Source: Pogonophryne albipinna
Lineage: Eukaryota > Chordata > Actinopteri > Perciformes > Artedidraconidae
Reading direction: 5' to 3'
DNA: 64,000 nt
Assembly: GCA_028583405.1 (NCBI GenBank)
Contig: JAPTMU010000030.1
Location: forward strand, 256,001 to 320,000
Positions 10,502 to 27,035 of the stretch are shown here, one piece after another. Below the pieces are notes generated by a model. That model saw only the letters and a list, made by a program, of their open reading frames with translations. It was not told the origin of the DNA and made no database searches. The translations under genes were made by a program, and so were the position numbers. Position 1 is the first letter of the stretch. Each line of letters opens with the position of its first letter.

Positions 10502-13038
10502 GTAAATGTATTCTGAGTTAGTCTCATAAGTTAAAGTAGTTTCTATGCTTTTATTTTGAAGGCATGTTTGGGCACTGTGTGATTAGAGCACCTGGTGTAA
10601 TTGTATATATTGGAGACAGACAGGTGGAGGTGGGAGCCAGAGCACTAGTAGGCAAACGGTTTCTTACCAGGGTGTTTCGAGCCACACAAAGGAAAGCCAT
10701 AGGAAAAGCCATAGGCTTAAGGAAAAGAGATATAGGAAACCTGTTCATTGTACTTTATTATAGGAATAAAATGCACAAATGGAGGTTCTTGTCTGGACCT
10801 GGATGATCATTTCCCTGCATAAGATCTGCTAACTAGTGCCTCAGCGGCTGTTCTAGTTCTATAGGATTGTGGCCGCTACAGAAGGCAATGAAGTAAATGT
10901 TGCTATATAGTTCAAATCAATATAAGATATGCTTGTGAAAACTTTAAATAGTTGTTTTCTAGTTTTTTTTTATTACAATCAGCTGGAATTATGACTTTGA
11001 GAAACATCATTTTTGTAAAACAATTACACAAAATGATAATAGAACATCTCTGCAGACCATTTACACACACACACACCAATATAACACACAGCAGGAAAGG
11101 GAAAGCACGAAAAACAGAATAGGGCCTCTTTAAGTATAATTTACTTTAGTTTACTAAGTACTCTAAATGAACCTGTCGCTTTTCCTCTTCTGTCAAGTCC
11201 AAGAATAACGTTTAAATAGCCTCGATGAGACAGCTGGAGAAGCACCGCGCAGGAGAAAGAGATAGTTAAAGCGAGGGAGCCGTGTTTTAAAGTGCAGGAA
11301 ATTGCAAATGAGACCTTCTGCCTCCCTGTGGAAAGATGTAATTAAGTGAAAGCTCTCCACAGCGTCTGTCTGACGAATGAGCCGTCCCCTCCAAAGGTTA
11401 GCCGTTAGTTCGGATGAACTCCCTCGTCTCTCTTCCTCTTCCTCGTGCAGACATCATCCTGACCACAGCTACGTCTGATATGGTCGACATGCATCAAAAG
11501 CCACTTCCTGTCCCGACTCACCACTTCCCACTTTCGGGTCCAGATGTGAAAACCGCAGGCTAACCGCTGATTATCTCCGTAAAAAAACCTGCTTCAACCT
11601 GCGCCTCGTACCTTCAGTACATTCCTCACCAGAGATTCCCCTCCTGTTTTAAAGTCCAACCCGAACTGATTCAGCTGTTTTAGAAGCCTTCACATTTGCT
11701 CTGACAGCCGTGATGAATGTGAAACCGAGACAGCGACATGGAATATGATAAGTTATAGAGTCAACGTGTCTAGATAACATATCTTGGGAAGAGCCAAAGA
11801 TGGATGATTGATTGTCAAATACCCAGTGTGATTACATTGCATACAGTCTCATAGAAATGTTAAATGTGAACATGTTGTGTAGCTTAAATGCTAATTGCTC
11901 TGCTACAGCACATAGTGTCCTTAGTCCATTGGTCACTATCTCACAAAGGCGCTATATTGTGTATCTTAAGGTATTTAGTTGTCTTGAAGGCCTTTTGCAG
12001 CAGCTTCAATGTAATGTGCCCCAGCAATGATTAAGAAACCATGCATGTGGAAAACAACAGATAAAGACAGTAGAATGGGACACAAAGGGAAACTGAGTGC
12101 ACGCATGAGTGAGTCAGGCCATTGTTCCAGAGAATCTGACCCGTTCAGGACATCCTGAAAACATTTATGCAACAGCGCCGCCATGAAGAAAGTGTTTTAT
12201 TCTGCTCTGCAATCCCCAAATAGGTTTGACTTCTCGGTGCACCTGCATGACTTCTTTCTCTTTGGCTGTCACCTGTCTTTTCTTATAACAAAGCCCTTTA
12301 ATGCTGCATGATTTCACCACGCAGTTATATCATGCAGCTCGGCCGTGGCTCCTGACAGACAGAGTGATTCAAGTAAATTGTTAGGAGTAATGGCGGCACC
12401 TAACAGGAGATTTAACTAAAGACTGAGAAGCTGCCAGAGCATAATGCACCACACCTGCTGCCAGCCTACACAAAGCCCCCTGATTGCTGCCTACCTTCTT
12501 ATATAATCAGCAGTTTAATAGCGTTCTCATAACCTCATGTCTGCAATCGTGTCGATCTTTTCCACCTTTCGGGCTGCATCGTTTTGTGACAAAAGATACA
12601 ATGCAGGTTTCACACGTCGGGCCATTTATCTACAGCTTCGACAAGGGGACAATAGTGCAAATTCATGTCCTATGTACACAGGGTGAACACACACGGCCAG
12701 CTAACAGGAGGAACTCGTTTCCGTCACTCTTTCTATATTGTCCCTCCAGACAGGGAAGAATGTAAACATGAGTGGAAACTTGTGTGTGGTTTCAAACACA
12801 AACTGCAGTGTTGTGAGCTTCTCCACTTAACATGCTAATTTGGCTCGAGCGGAAACAGAGCTAACTGTAATTACCTGGCCTGATCTGAATGGCAAACACA
12901 TAAACACACAGCTCTGCAGACTGTTAACCCCTCACTTAACCCGTCTCATTCTGACACTTAGAAGTATAGTGTTTATGTGGTAATCATCAAATATGAGTGG
13001 GAGGAAGTGTCCTTGAGCAAAACACTGAATCAAGACTG
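10502..13038 (-). other. intron 2 stretch with one MITE end
   Basis: A right-end fragment of the satellite-related MITE family is at 11060-11135 (acagaatagggcctctttaa). A stretch at about 11200-11420 has a composition typical of conserved non-coding DNA (for example attgcaaatgagacc), but conservation cannot be judged here. No exon is recognised. Confidence 0.45.
11060..11135 (+). mobile_element. right-end fragment of the 57-bp-unit MITE family
   Basis: It matches the family's right end: aacacacagcaggaaaggga, then acagaatagggcctcttt. No left end is seen within reach. Confidence 0.65.
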
Positions 13039-13975
13039 GTATATCAGTATGTAGGGTCTCTGCTTTAAAGAGTCCTCTCCTGCTGATGTTCAGGTGTATA
13101 TCAGTATGTGGTGTCTCTACTTTAAAGAGTCCTCTCCTGCTGATGTTCAGGTGTATATCAGTATGTAGTGTCTCTTCTTTAAAGAGTCCTCTCCTGCTGA
13201 TGTTCAGGTGTATATCAGTATGTAGTGTCTCTACTTTAAAGAGTCCTCTCCTGCTGATGTTCAGGTGTATATCAGTATGTAGTTTCTCTACTTTAAAGAG
13301 TCCTCTCCTGCTGATGTTCAGGTGTATATCAGTATGTAGTGTCTCTACTTTAAAGAGTCCTCTCCTGCTGATGTTCAGGTATATATCAGTATGTAGTGTC
13401 TCTACTTTAAAGAGTCCTCTCCTGCTGATGTTCAGGTGTATATCAGTATGTAGTGTCTCTACTTTAAAGAGTCCTCTCCTGCTGATGTTCAGGTGTATAT
13501 CAGTATGTAGTGTCTCTTCTTTAAAGAGTCCTCTCCTGCTGATGTTCAGGTGTATATCAGTATGTAGTGTCTCTACTTTAAAGAGTCCTCTCCTGCTGAT
13601 GTTCAGGTGTATATCAGTATGTAGTTTCTCTACTTTAAAGAGTCCTCTCCTGCTGATGTTCAGGTGTATATCAGTATGTAGTGTCTCTACTTTAAAGAGT
13701 CCTCTCCTGCTGATGTTCAGGTATATATCAGTATGTAGTGTCTCTACTTTAAAGAGTCCTCTCCTGCTGATGTTCAGGTGTATATCAGTATGTAGTGTCT
13801 CTACTTTAAAGAGTCCTCTCCTGCTGATGTTCAGGTGTATATCAGTATGTAGTATCTCTACTTTAAAGAGTCCTCTCCTGCTGATGTTCAGGTGTATATC
13901 AGTATGTAGCGTCTCTACTTTAAAGAGTCCTCTCCTGCTGATGTTCAGGTGTATATCAGTATGTAGTGTCTCTAC
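13039..13975 (+). repeat. 57-bp minisatellite array 1 (about 16 units)
   Basis: The unit reads tactttaaagagtcctctcc, then tgctgatgttcaggtgtata, then tcagtatgtagtgtctc, 57 bp in all. Units are 95% or more identical. Variants (tcttctttaaag; gtagtttctc; caggtatatat) recur 342 bp apart, exactly six units. Since 57 is 19 codons the array is open in frames on both strands (324 and 362 codons). Those frames have no other gene features. The array passes directly into the body of a MITE. Confidence 0.97.
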
Positions 13976-14252
13976 ATGTCTCCATGCTTTAATGTTCAAA
14001 AAGCTCTTTCTTTTTCTCATACTGTCTGTGCTGCATCACCTCTTTTCACCCTCTGTCTGAAACCAGAGCCCAGTCTGCTCTGATTGGTTAGCTGGCCAGC
14101 TCTGTTGTGATTGGTCAACCGCTTAGAGATGTCCACCAACTGTGTTCTGTAACTTTGGGATTTCAGTCTTTGCAGACCATTGACATGCACAAAAACCTAT
14201 ACAACACACTACAGGAGAGAGAAACCACCAAAAAACACAATAGGGCCTCTTT
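13976..14252 (+). mobile_element. MITE body and right end attached to array 1
   Basis: After the last 57-bp unit the sequence continues with the family's internal part (tgtctccatgctttaatgtt, ctgattggttagctggccag, ttgtgattggtcaaccgctt) and ends in acaatagggcctctt. That end is the inverted complement of the unit's aaagag-cct start. The 57-bp unit is therefore the left terminus of this element, amplified in place. Confidence 0.82.
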
Positions 14253-16229
<1,977 letters not shown>

Positions 16230-16559
16230 ACCTCGGCCTCCAGGGAGCGTCTCTCCTGGTGTAAAAGAAAAGTCTTTGCAGGTCTAATTTGAGCCTCTCC
16301 GGGTGTGTGGATGTGTGTGTGGATGTGTGTGTGGCTCCGAGCCCGTGGTCACCAAAACAAAGAGCGCTTTCTTTCCTCAGGAGAAACCAGAGTCCTGCAT
16401 CCTCTACACATCGTGTTGCTCACACACATATAATCTAACCCATTAAAGGCCTTCTCTGCACATCGGACGTGTTGCCTGGTGTTAAATCTCAGTATTTTGT
16501 CAAGTGTCTTTTTCTTTAGTCCCGTGAAAGCAGCCCTGATAATGGCTCTGCTATTCAGG

Positions 16560-16704
<145 letters not shown>

Positions 16705-16867
16705 AAAGAGTCCAGTAATCAGTAGTACACTGATGTTTAAATTTAGCTTGAAAGAAATACATCCAATGCTTTTTTTGAATATGTATACACACATCCATTG
16801 TTATTGTCAAACTGTTGTACCCATGTATTGACTGGTTTAACCTCTAACTGACTAAATAGGAAACACT

Positions 16868-16892
16868 ACACACACACACACACACACACACA

Positions 16893-16935
<43 letters not shown>
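16868..16935 (+). repeat. compound (CA)n-(CGCA)n microsatellite
   Basis: About 12 CA units change into about 10 CGCA units. The CG-containing alternating tract is an even stronger Z-DNA former than CA alone (established). Confidence 0.95.
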
Positions 16936-17036
16936 TCGCTCAGTGCTCAGTGCTCAGCTCTTGGCTTCAGATGACTCGATCTACCATAAGTCATCTTATT
17001 TTAAAAGCTCTTCAGTGTAAGTCTGAATATATATAT

Positions 17037-17662
17037 CAGTGGCGAACCGTGTCTATCACAACTGGACCTTCTGTAGACACACCCCCACCCCCCCCCCCCG
17101 CCGTTATAATGTCCGTCTTTTCACTGAATGGTCGTCTTGAAAAGGGTACTAACAACAATTCCGCAACAACTTCACCTGTTGCCATTTCAACGTTAAAAAC
17201 AATAAAACGGCATGAATTGCTTCGTCGCATTAGATCCTCTGTCTCGAGCCAGTGAACTAGCGGGCCTTCTAGAATACCCTGGAACCGAGGGGAACTCTGA
17301 AAGAACACGCCCATTGGCTACAAATCAATATATGATTGGTTGATCAAACTGTCAGTCCAAACGTACGCTCTCATTCAGTGCAACGGCCAGGGCATTCGAT
17401 CAAGGATGTAGAATACCTGGTTGAAGGACAAGATCTGATTGGTTGCTTTCTTTTCCAACACAAAACCACTGAAATGCGTAGTGCATGGTCCGAGAAGGAC
17501 AAACAAATCAACGTAACACTGTGATATTACAGATCAACAACACAGATACCATTCTCATGTATTCATTTTATTTATATAATTAAATCGATGTTTTTGTTTG
17601 TTTTATCTGAGTGCTCCAGGGTATTCTCTGAATACTTTGAAGGCCCTGACGGTTCACCACTG
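17037..17662. mobile_element. non-autonomous DNA transposon inserted in a TA-rich site
   Basis: The element starts CAGTGGCGAACCGT and ends with the complement of CAGTGGTGAACCGT (13 of 14 positions). It is flanked by atatatat on both sides, which may be the target duplication. The superfamily is uncertain: an 8-bp duplication would suggest hAT, a TA duplication another family. It contains a C-run at 17091-17099 and no transposase. Confidence 0.72.
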
Positions 17663-19867
17663 ATATATATATATAAAGTGGCACTAAACGAAAATACTCA
17701 AGGAAAGTAGCTCAAATGTTAACTTGTGTAAAACAGTACTCCAAAGTGGATGTAGATTATAGTGTCAGCTGGAGGAAGGGTTGCTTAAACAAAGTGCAGC
17801 ACATGCTCCACTTCTGTCAAATAATGTTATTTATGACTGGTTCCATTAGCTGCTGAGGCCTTTAATATATACTATCCCACTGTACACTTACTCATAATCC
17901 AGGTGCTACCCGTCATCTTGTTTAAAAGAAAAACCCTGCCTTCTCCTCTTATCGCTACGAATGTATTTTAAACATTTACAAAAGCAACTTAAAGTAGAGT
18001 TGCTGCCTTGCTTTCCCACACCCGCTGCCCACCCTTTTGTCTTCAACAAGAAGAGAACTAAAGCACAGGAGATCAAAATAAGGTTGGAGCCAGATGCTTG
18101 GAGCCTGTCCGTGGCTTCAACCTTTCTCTTGGTTTGCTTATGTGTCTGATTCACCCTCTGAAGTAAAGCTCATACCTTTGGCCCAAGGTGGAGGCCAGAT
18201 GTCAGGGTGCGTGCAAAGACTTGCAAAGGTGCAGACGGAGAGAAACGAGGAGAAAACCCGTCTCTCTTCTCTTCGAGCCAAAACATTTGTATTCGTGCTG
18301 CAGTCATTTCAGATATACTGACTATGAGACAGACTAACAACAGAGACAGCTATCAACTTTATAATCCGTCACCAAACGTTGAGCGTCACTTTTTAGCTGC
18401 GCATGTGTCGTCAAGTTGGTGAAGCTATTTCTTCATTTGCATGTTTGTGTTTTTATATTTGCATCGTTTCTGAAACTGCAGAGCATTTGCATTCCTTCAT
18501 CGTGGCTAGTGATACTTACTCATCAGTCAATTATTTACTCAATTTATTCTGATGACTTGCTTCGTGATGCTGACAAACACAATGATGCCTGCAGGCTAGC
18601 ACTTCCTTCAACCATCTGAGAAATGAGTGACAGTTCAGGGCGGAGACGCAGGCTATTAACTGACAATGAATCTCACGCTTCTAGCTGGCAGTCAATAAAT
18701 ACTGTACATCTTTTTGGACACAATAACCTCGGATCATTTCCACCACTACATTATGTATGTGTGCCAATTTGACCTCACATACTGAAGACCTGGAGATATT
18801 GTGATTTAGAAAAGTGTCATCACCTTTTCCGTTCGTACATTGTTAAGTTGATTTGCAGTTTTGCGAGATGAGTATTTGCCCTTTTGTGTATTATAAATCG
18901 AGGAATGTTCCCCAGGCTGCGTCGGCACCGCTCATAATTGCACCCAAAGGCCTTTGAGGTTAACGAGGTCCCCGACATTTCACCTCTGCAAAACTGTCAA
19001 GACAATCTTGCTGATGAATAACGACGACCTCCCTGTTGAACCAGAGGAGCAACAACATAAAGAAGACTGAGATAAAGCCCGGGCTAATGCTGCTGTGTTG
19101 TTCATCCGCTGAGAACACTGAGAAGAGCTCAGACCTGATTAGCTGCTCTGATTAACACACTGCCGTTGCGTTAGTGTGTCAAATTCTGTCTGGCTTGACT
19201 CATTATCAGCGGCGATCAGATGCGGGTCCATCAGGGCCTTCTGTCATAGCGGCTTAACCTCCCCCTACCCCCCAGTGACACTCAGGATTAGACAGAGCCT
19301 TGGCGCCACTCTACGGATCACTTGTCCACTCAGTTGGGGTTCTGCACCCCCAAAAAAAACGCAGAATAACCCCTCTTTACGCCGTCATTAACCTGGTGCT
19401 TCTTGTTTGTGTTGGCTCTAAAAGTGGTACTTCATGCAGAGGTGGCAGATCTATTAAAAGCTCCTGATGGGCAGTGGAGGAGGTCCGGTGATTACAAACA
19501 GATGTCGTGCTGCACAGTGTCTGATTGTGCATTTCAATAAAAGCTAACACAAAGAGGCGTTCTGTGAAAATATCACAAGCATATCAATGTTTGCTCGAGA
19601 GAGGTGCAGGAATGAGTCCTAAAACCCCCAAAATACTTTTACCACTTACATTACGTTTCATTTAGCTGATCCAAAGCGACTTACAATAAGTGCAATACAA
19701 ATTCAAACTAAGAGCTTTATTGAATGTGTTTTTGGTGAAAAGCCTGAAATAAGCTTTAGAGATGTTAACGTTTAGTTCTACGACATAAAATACGTCAGTA
19801 AATACCCCACTGGTCAATTTAAAAACTGCGATTGCTAACAAGTGTCCAATCATCCCACGTCATCATG
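17663..19867 (-). other. intron 2 stretch with a SINE tail fragment
   Basis: A 55-bp fragment of the fish SINE tail (gatccaaagcgacttacaat) is at 19646-19700. No exon is recognised in the remainder. Confidence 0.45.
19646..19700 (-). mobile_element. SINE 3' tail fragment
   Basis: The minus strand reads cttattgtaagtcgctttgg then atcagctaaatgaaacgtaa, the common teleost SINE tail. The head is absent. Confidence 0.6.
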
Positions 19868-20887
19868 CCCAACATTAGCCGCCTTTATCTTAGCGGTGGT
19901 GACGTGAAGTCATGTGACCGTGCTGTAGTTCCTTTATAGCCCCACATTAGCCACCTTTAGCTTAGCTGTGGTGACGTGAAGTCATGTGACCGTGCTGTAG
20001 TTCCTTTATAGCCCAACATTAGCCACCTTTAGCTTAGCGGTGGTGACGTGAAGTCATGTGACCGTGCTGTAGTTCCTTTATAGCCCAACATTAGCCACCT
20101 TTAGCTTAGCGGTGGTGACGTGAAGTCATGTGACCGTGCTGTAGTTCCTTTATAGCCCAACATTAGCCACCTTTAGCTTAGCGGTGGTGACGTGAAGTCA
20201 TGTGACCGTGCTGTAGTTCCTTTATAGCCCAACATTAGCCACCTTTAGCTTAGCGGTGGTGACGTGAAGTCATGTGACCGTGCTGTAGTTCCTTTATAGC
20301 CCAACATTAGCCGCCTTTAGCTTAGCGATGGTGACGTGAAGTCATGTGACCGTGCTGTAGTTCCTTTATAGCCCAACATTAGCCGCCTTTAGCTTAGCGG
20401 TGGTGACGTGAAGTCATGTGACCGTGCTGTAGTTCCTTTATAGCCCAACATTAGCCGCCTTTAGCTTAGCGGTGGTGACGTGAAGTCATGTGACCATGCT
20501 GTAGTTCCTTTATAGCCCAACATTAGCCACCTTTAGCTTAGCGGTGGTGACGTGAAGTCATGTGACCGTGCTGTAGTTCCTTTATAGCCCAACATTAGCC
20601 ACCTTTAGCTTAGCGGTGGTGACGTGAAGTCACGTGACCGTGCTGTAGTTCCTTTATAGCCCAACATTAGCCGCCTTTAGCTTAGCGATGGTGACGTGAA
20701 GTCATGTGACCATGCTGTAGTTCCTTTATAGCCCAACATTAGCCACCTTTAGCTTAGCGGTGGTGACGTGAAGTCATGTGACCGTGCTGTAGTTCCTTTA
20801 TAGCCCAACATTAGCCACCTTTAGCTTAGCGGTGGTGACGTGAAGTCATGTGACCGTGCTGTAGTTCCTTTATAGCCCAACATTAGC
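19868..20887 (+). repeat. 72-bp minisatellite, about 14 units
   Basis: The unit starts cccaacattagccaccttta and includes ggtggtgacgtgaagtcatg then tgaccgtgctgtagttcctt. Units are highly uniform; the variable sites are gccacc/gccgcc, gcggtgg/gcgatgg and gaccgtg/gaccatg. Every unit carries TGACGTGA (CRE/ATF-like) and GTCATGTGAC (E-box), with one unit having GTCACGTGAC near 20629. No reading frame stays open through it. Confidence 0.97.
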
Positions 20888-22236
20888 TTTTTACTTTACT
20901 TTAAGTGGTGTTAATATGTGGATATCATCCTGCTGAACAAAACGAGTACATTTCATAAACATGTGTTTGCCACAGCTTATTTTGGGGATTTTGGAAATCC
21001 CAATCGGATGCTAACTTCCAGGTCGGCCTACAAAAATACTTAATCTCTGCACCACCCTATAGATCTGCATATTCTCTTACCAGGTCACCTCTCATGAATG
21101 CCATGCCAGGAGGTGAAGACAATGAACGATTCTACTTCTTTGAGCTGATAGAAACAACACCAACACTCCCTGAAAAACTCCCTCTCCACTCTTTGTTTCT
21201 TTGATCATGGTCAAGTTTCTTGCAGGGAGGTAAAGCACGCTCTAGTGTTATCTAGCTGACCTTGGATCTGAGACTATAGAGAAGAGTGAGGCATGGCCAG
21301 GAGCCCAAAGAGAGAGATGTGTGGGGGGGGCGGCCAAATGTAGCATGTCTGCAAAAAGTCCCAGGGGGGAGTGTACAGTACATTTACTGAGTATAGCGAC
21401 AAATGAGGCGTATTTATGTGGCTTTGTTCAACATTAATCGGTGAGAGAGTGCCGATCTTCTGCACCCTGCAATTTTATTGATGTGGTTACTAAGTGTTAC
21501 AGATTTTAACAACTTCTGAAAGGGGATCTGTTCTCATGTGATCCCTTTCCAAGGCTTCTTTAATGTTTTTGTTCCTTTTTTTATGGAAATGACAAGCTAG
21601 TTTCGCCCATAAAGCTTTGCCATTTTGAAAAACAACATGTTGTGCAAGATTGACTCTGATGCTTGAAGCAGGACAGTTAGCCCACGATAGATCAAGTGTA
21701 AAAAGACGAGAAAAACATACTTCTGAAATGCCAAGACACAAAACACATGTTGTACTTTTCAATGCATTCAATTATGTGCTTTCAATTTCAAGAGTGGCAA
21801 CATGTTCAACATGTGGGCCGTCAACAGCTGAGAACTGGTTAAAAACAAAAGCGCCAGGGGTGGAAAAGAAAACGTACTAATACTGCAATGGAAAAATACT
21901 CCATTTTAAGTAATATATAATTATAAGTACTTGCAGGAAAATGAAAAGCACAACACTTAAACAACTTTCCACCACTGCAACAAGCATGTTAGTCGCAATG
22001 TCTGGAGCAAATGCAAGAAAGGTGATCAGAAATAGATAACAAACAATTATATTGTAAAGTGTCCAACCCTAGACCAGCCATTGCAACATCCTTGGCAGTG
22101 AATTATTTAAAACTCAACTCAACTGACTGTATTCCTGTCAACAGAACCTGAATGTCCACATCTGATTGGTGCATACCTTTCTTCAAAGCACTCCACCGAC
22201 AAACTAACCTGTTAGCACCTGCAACTTGCACAGTTT
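20888..22236 (-). other. intron 2 stretch, nothing recognised
   Basis: I see no exon or clear repeat family apart from a short copy of the fish 'acttaagta'-type repeat around 21880-21970. Confidence 0.4.
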
Positions 22237-22284
22237 ACGCACGCACGCACACGCACACGCACACACACACGCACACACACACAC
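22237..22284 (+). repeat. (CA)n/(CGCA)n microsatellite
   Basis: A mixed CGCA and CA run is visible. Confidence 0.9.
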
Positions 22285-22388
22285 GGATTATAAAGCCTGT
22301 GTGTTTTTCTGTCTGCCCACAGCTGCAGACGACTGTCCTAACATGGCTGCTTCACACTATACAGAAACCAGAAAGTTATACAGGCGTG

Positions 22389-22390
<2 letters not shown>

Positions 22391-22420
<30 letters not shown>
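22391..22420 (+). repeat. (TG)n microsatellite
   Basis: Fifteen TG units are visible. Confidence 0.95.
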
Positions 22421-22620
22421 ATCATCCAAGCAGGTTAGTTAGTAGGCAGTGAGAGAGAGAGGGGTGAGAGGATGGGTGGCGGTCAGGCCGGAGGGATATT
22501 ATCTCCTCTCCCCTGGGTGGGATCCAGGAGGAGGAAATTAAACTTCTCGCCTTTGTTGCAGGTTTAAGGATCAGAGGAGTAGGAATTGAGGGGGCCCTCA
22601 TATATATAAGGCTACGTCAT

Positions 22621-24424
<1,804 letters not shown>

Positions 24425-24650
24425 CTTTTACTGCGTCTACACAAAAGCCACCGATGTGAGTTTTATTCCGTCTGAGTGCAAACTTTATCTCTTATTCCCG
24501 TTTGCAGCCATGCCTCCGGACAGCGTTCAGATCCATCTGCAGAGCAGCGATCCTCCTCACACAGCTCTGCCTCTCTCCCTCTCTTTCTGCTCGCGCTCCA
24601 GCAAGCACTCACACGTAAACTGAGCCCCTCCAGCGGTGACATCATCACCA
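24425..24650 (-). other. candidate alternative non-coding first exon in intron 2 of kiaa1217
   Basis: On the minus strand a GC- and purine-rich stretch, with GAGCGCGAGCAG and then AGAGAGGGAGAGAGG, leads to a strong donor, AGTAAAAG/gtaagag, at 24425/24424. The composition looks like a vertebrate 5' leader, and a CRE-like TGATGTCACC lies just upstream at about 24635-24650. Every short frame that opens here closes before the donor. A transcript from here would therefore be non-coding until exon 3, where MSEADSPT offers an in-frame ATG. This is inference from composition and one splice signal only. Confidence 0.28.
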
Positions 24651-25913
<1,263 letters not shown>

Positions 25914-26684
25914 GAAAGTTATTTAATACATGTTTTGGCCCCTCAGGGACAGGTAAATAAACTAGAAACACCTGTTGAAAGTGACATGTAATAATCTAGT
26001 TGCATATTTACACATCCAGTGGACACACCAACATTAGCATGCTTCTGGTGTTTCGCCTGCATTAGCTGCTAATTTGCATATAAACTGTGCTTGACAGGTA
26101 TCTTAAAGAAGTAAAATGTATATATTTGGATGTTTTGACATTAAAAATAGCTGCTTCGATCTGAAAACACGGTGGATGGCCGGTAAAACAAAACACAGCA
26201 CTGAAAGATGCTAAAACGCTCCTTAAAGTTCATTTTAGTGTTAAAAGTTATTTAATACATGTGTTTGCCCCTCAGGGACAGGTAAATAAACTGAAAACAC
26301 ATCATCACCTGTTGAAAGTGACATGTAATAATCTAGTTGCATATTTACACATAAGATAAGATTCAACTTATTGTCATTACGTAGTACAGGTTCTATGTAA
26401 CGAAACGGTTTCTCTGCATCTGACCCATCCTAGTGTTAGGAGCAGTGCGCCTTGCTCAGGGACACCTCGGTAGCACTTTCCGGGACTTGAACTGGTGACC
26501 TTCCAGTTGCCAAGCCAAGTCCCTATGGACTTCGCCACCACCGCCACCATTCGAAATCAAAAATATATATATTTGGATGTTTTGACACTAAAAATAGCTG
26601 CTTCCATCTGAAAACACGGTGGATGGCCGAAAAGAAAAGCACTTGAAGATGCTAAAACGCTCCTTAAAGTTCATTTTAGTGTTG
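25914..26684 (+). repeat. partial tandem duplication, second copy carrying a SINE-like insert
   Basis: Copy 1 (about 25914-26242) and copy 2 (about 26247-26684) share two blocks. One opens agttatttaatacatgt and runs to tctagttgcatatttacaca; the other runs from tatatttggatgttttgaca to ttaaagttcattttagtgtt. In copy 2 about 90 bp between the blocks is replaced by the repeat at 26352-26549. Confidence 0.85.
26352..26549 (-). mobile_element. tRNA-related SINE-like repeat
   Basis: The minus strand has a B-box-like caccagttcaagtcccgg and ends in taatcttatcttat-type sequence at the other border. A run of ggtggcggtggtggc marks its start. The type is common in teleosts; the family name is not certain. 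Confidence 0.6.
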
Positions 26685-27035
26685 TAATATTCGTTGAAAG
26701 TGAAACAATCTATATATTTTTATCAAAAAATGTAATGTTTTAAATCTTAAACGATAAATATCCTCCATTGCAAAATAGATGAGCATTTGTCAATATATTT
26801 AAGCGAATAGTTCTAATAGAAATGTTTATTTTTAAAGGTTAAAAGGACATCATATTGAAATCTAAGCTACCTCTTAGCATCGCAGTGTCCCACACAGAGA
26901 TACCCCGGTAAAATCCTAGACTAGGCTAGAACCACCAATGTATTCATGTAACACATATCCATATACACTGTATATTTATGTCGTTTAAAGTTTCAAATAT
27001 TGTGCATAAACCCGGCCTCTCCCCCCCCCACTGAC
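26685..27035 (-). other. intron 2, 5' end
   Basis: AT-rich sequence follows the donor of exon 2. Nothing else is recognised. Confidence 0.5.

Noticed and set aside
10564..10806. 80-codon basic frame (MFGHCVIRAPGVIVYI...)
   Set aside because: No recognisable domain; it lies between transposon remnants in the intron and on the opposite strand to the gene.
13086..14060. 324- and 362-codon open frames
   Set aside because: Same cause as above (array 1); the tail of the frames runs into MITE sequence.
19868..20887. 72-bp direct repeats as a CRISPR array
   Set aside because: There are no unique spacers and repeats abut each other. The context is a vertebrate intron; this is a minisatellite.
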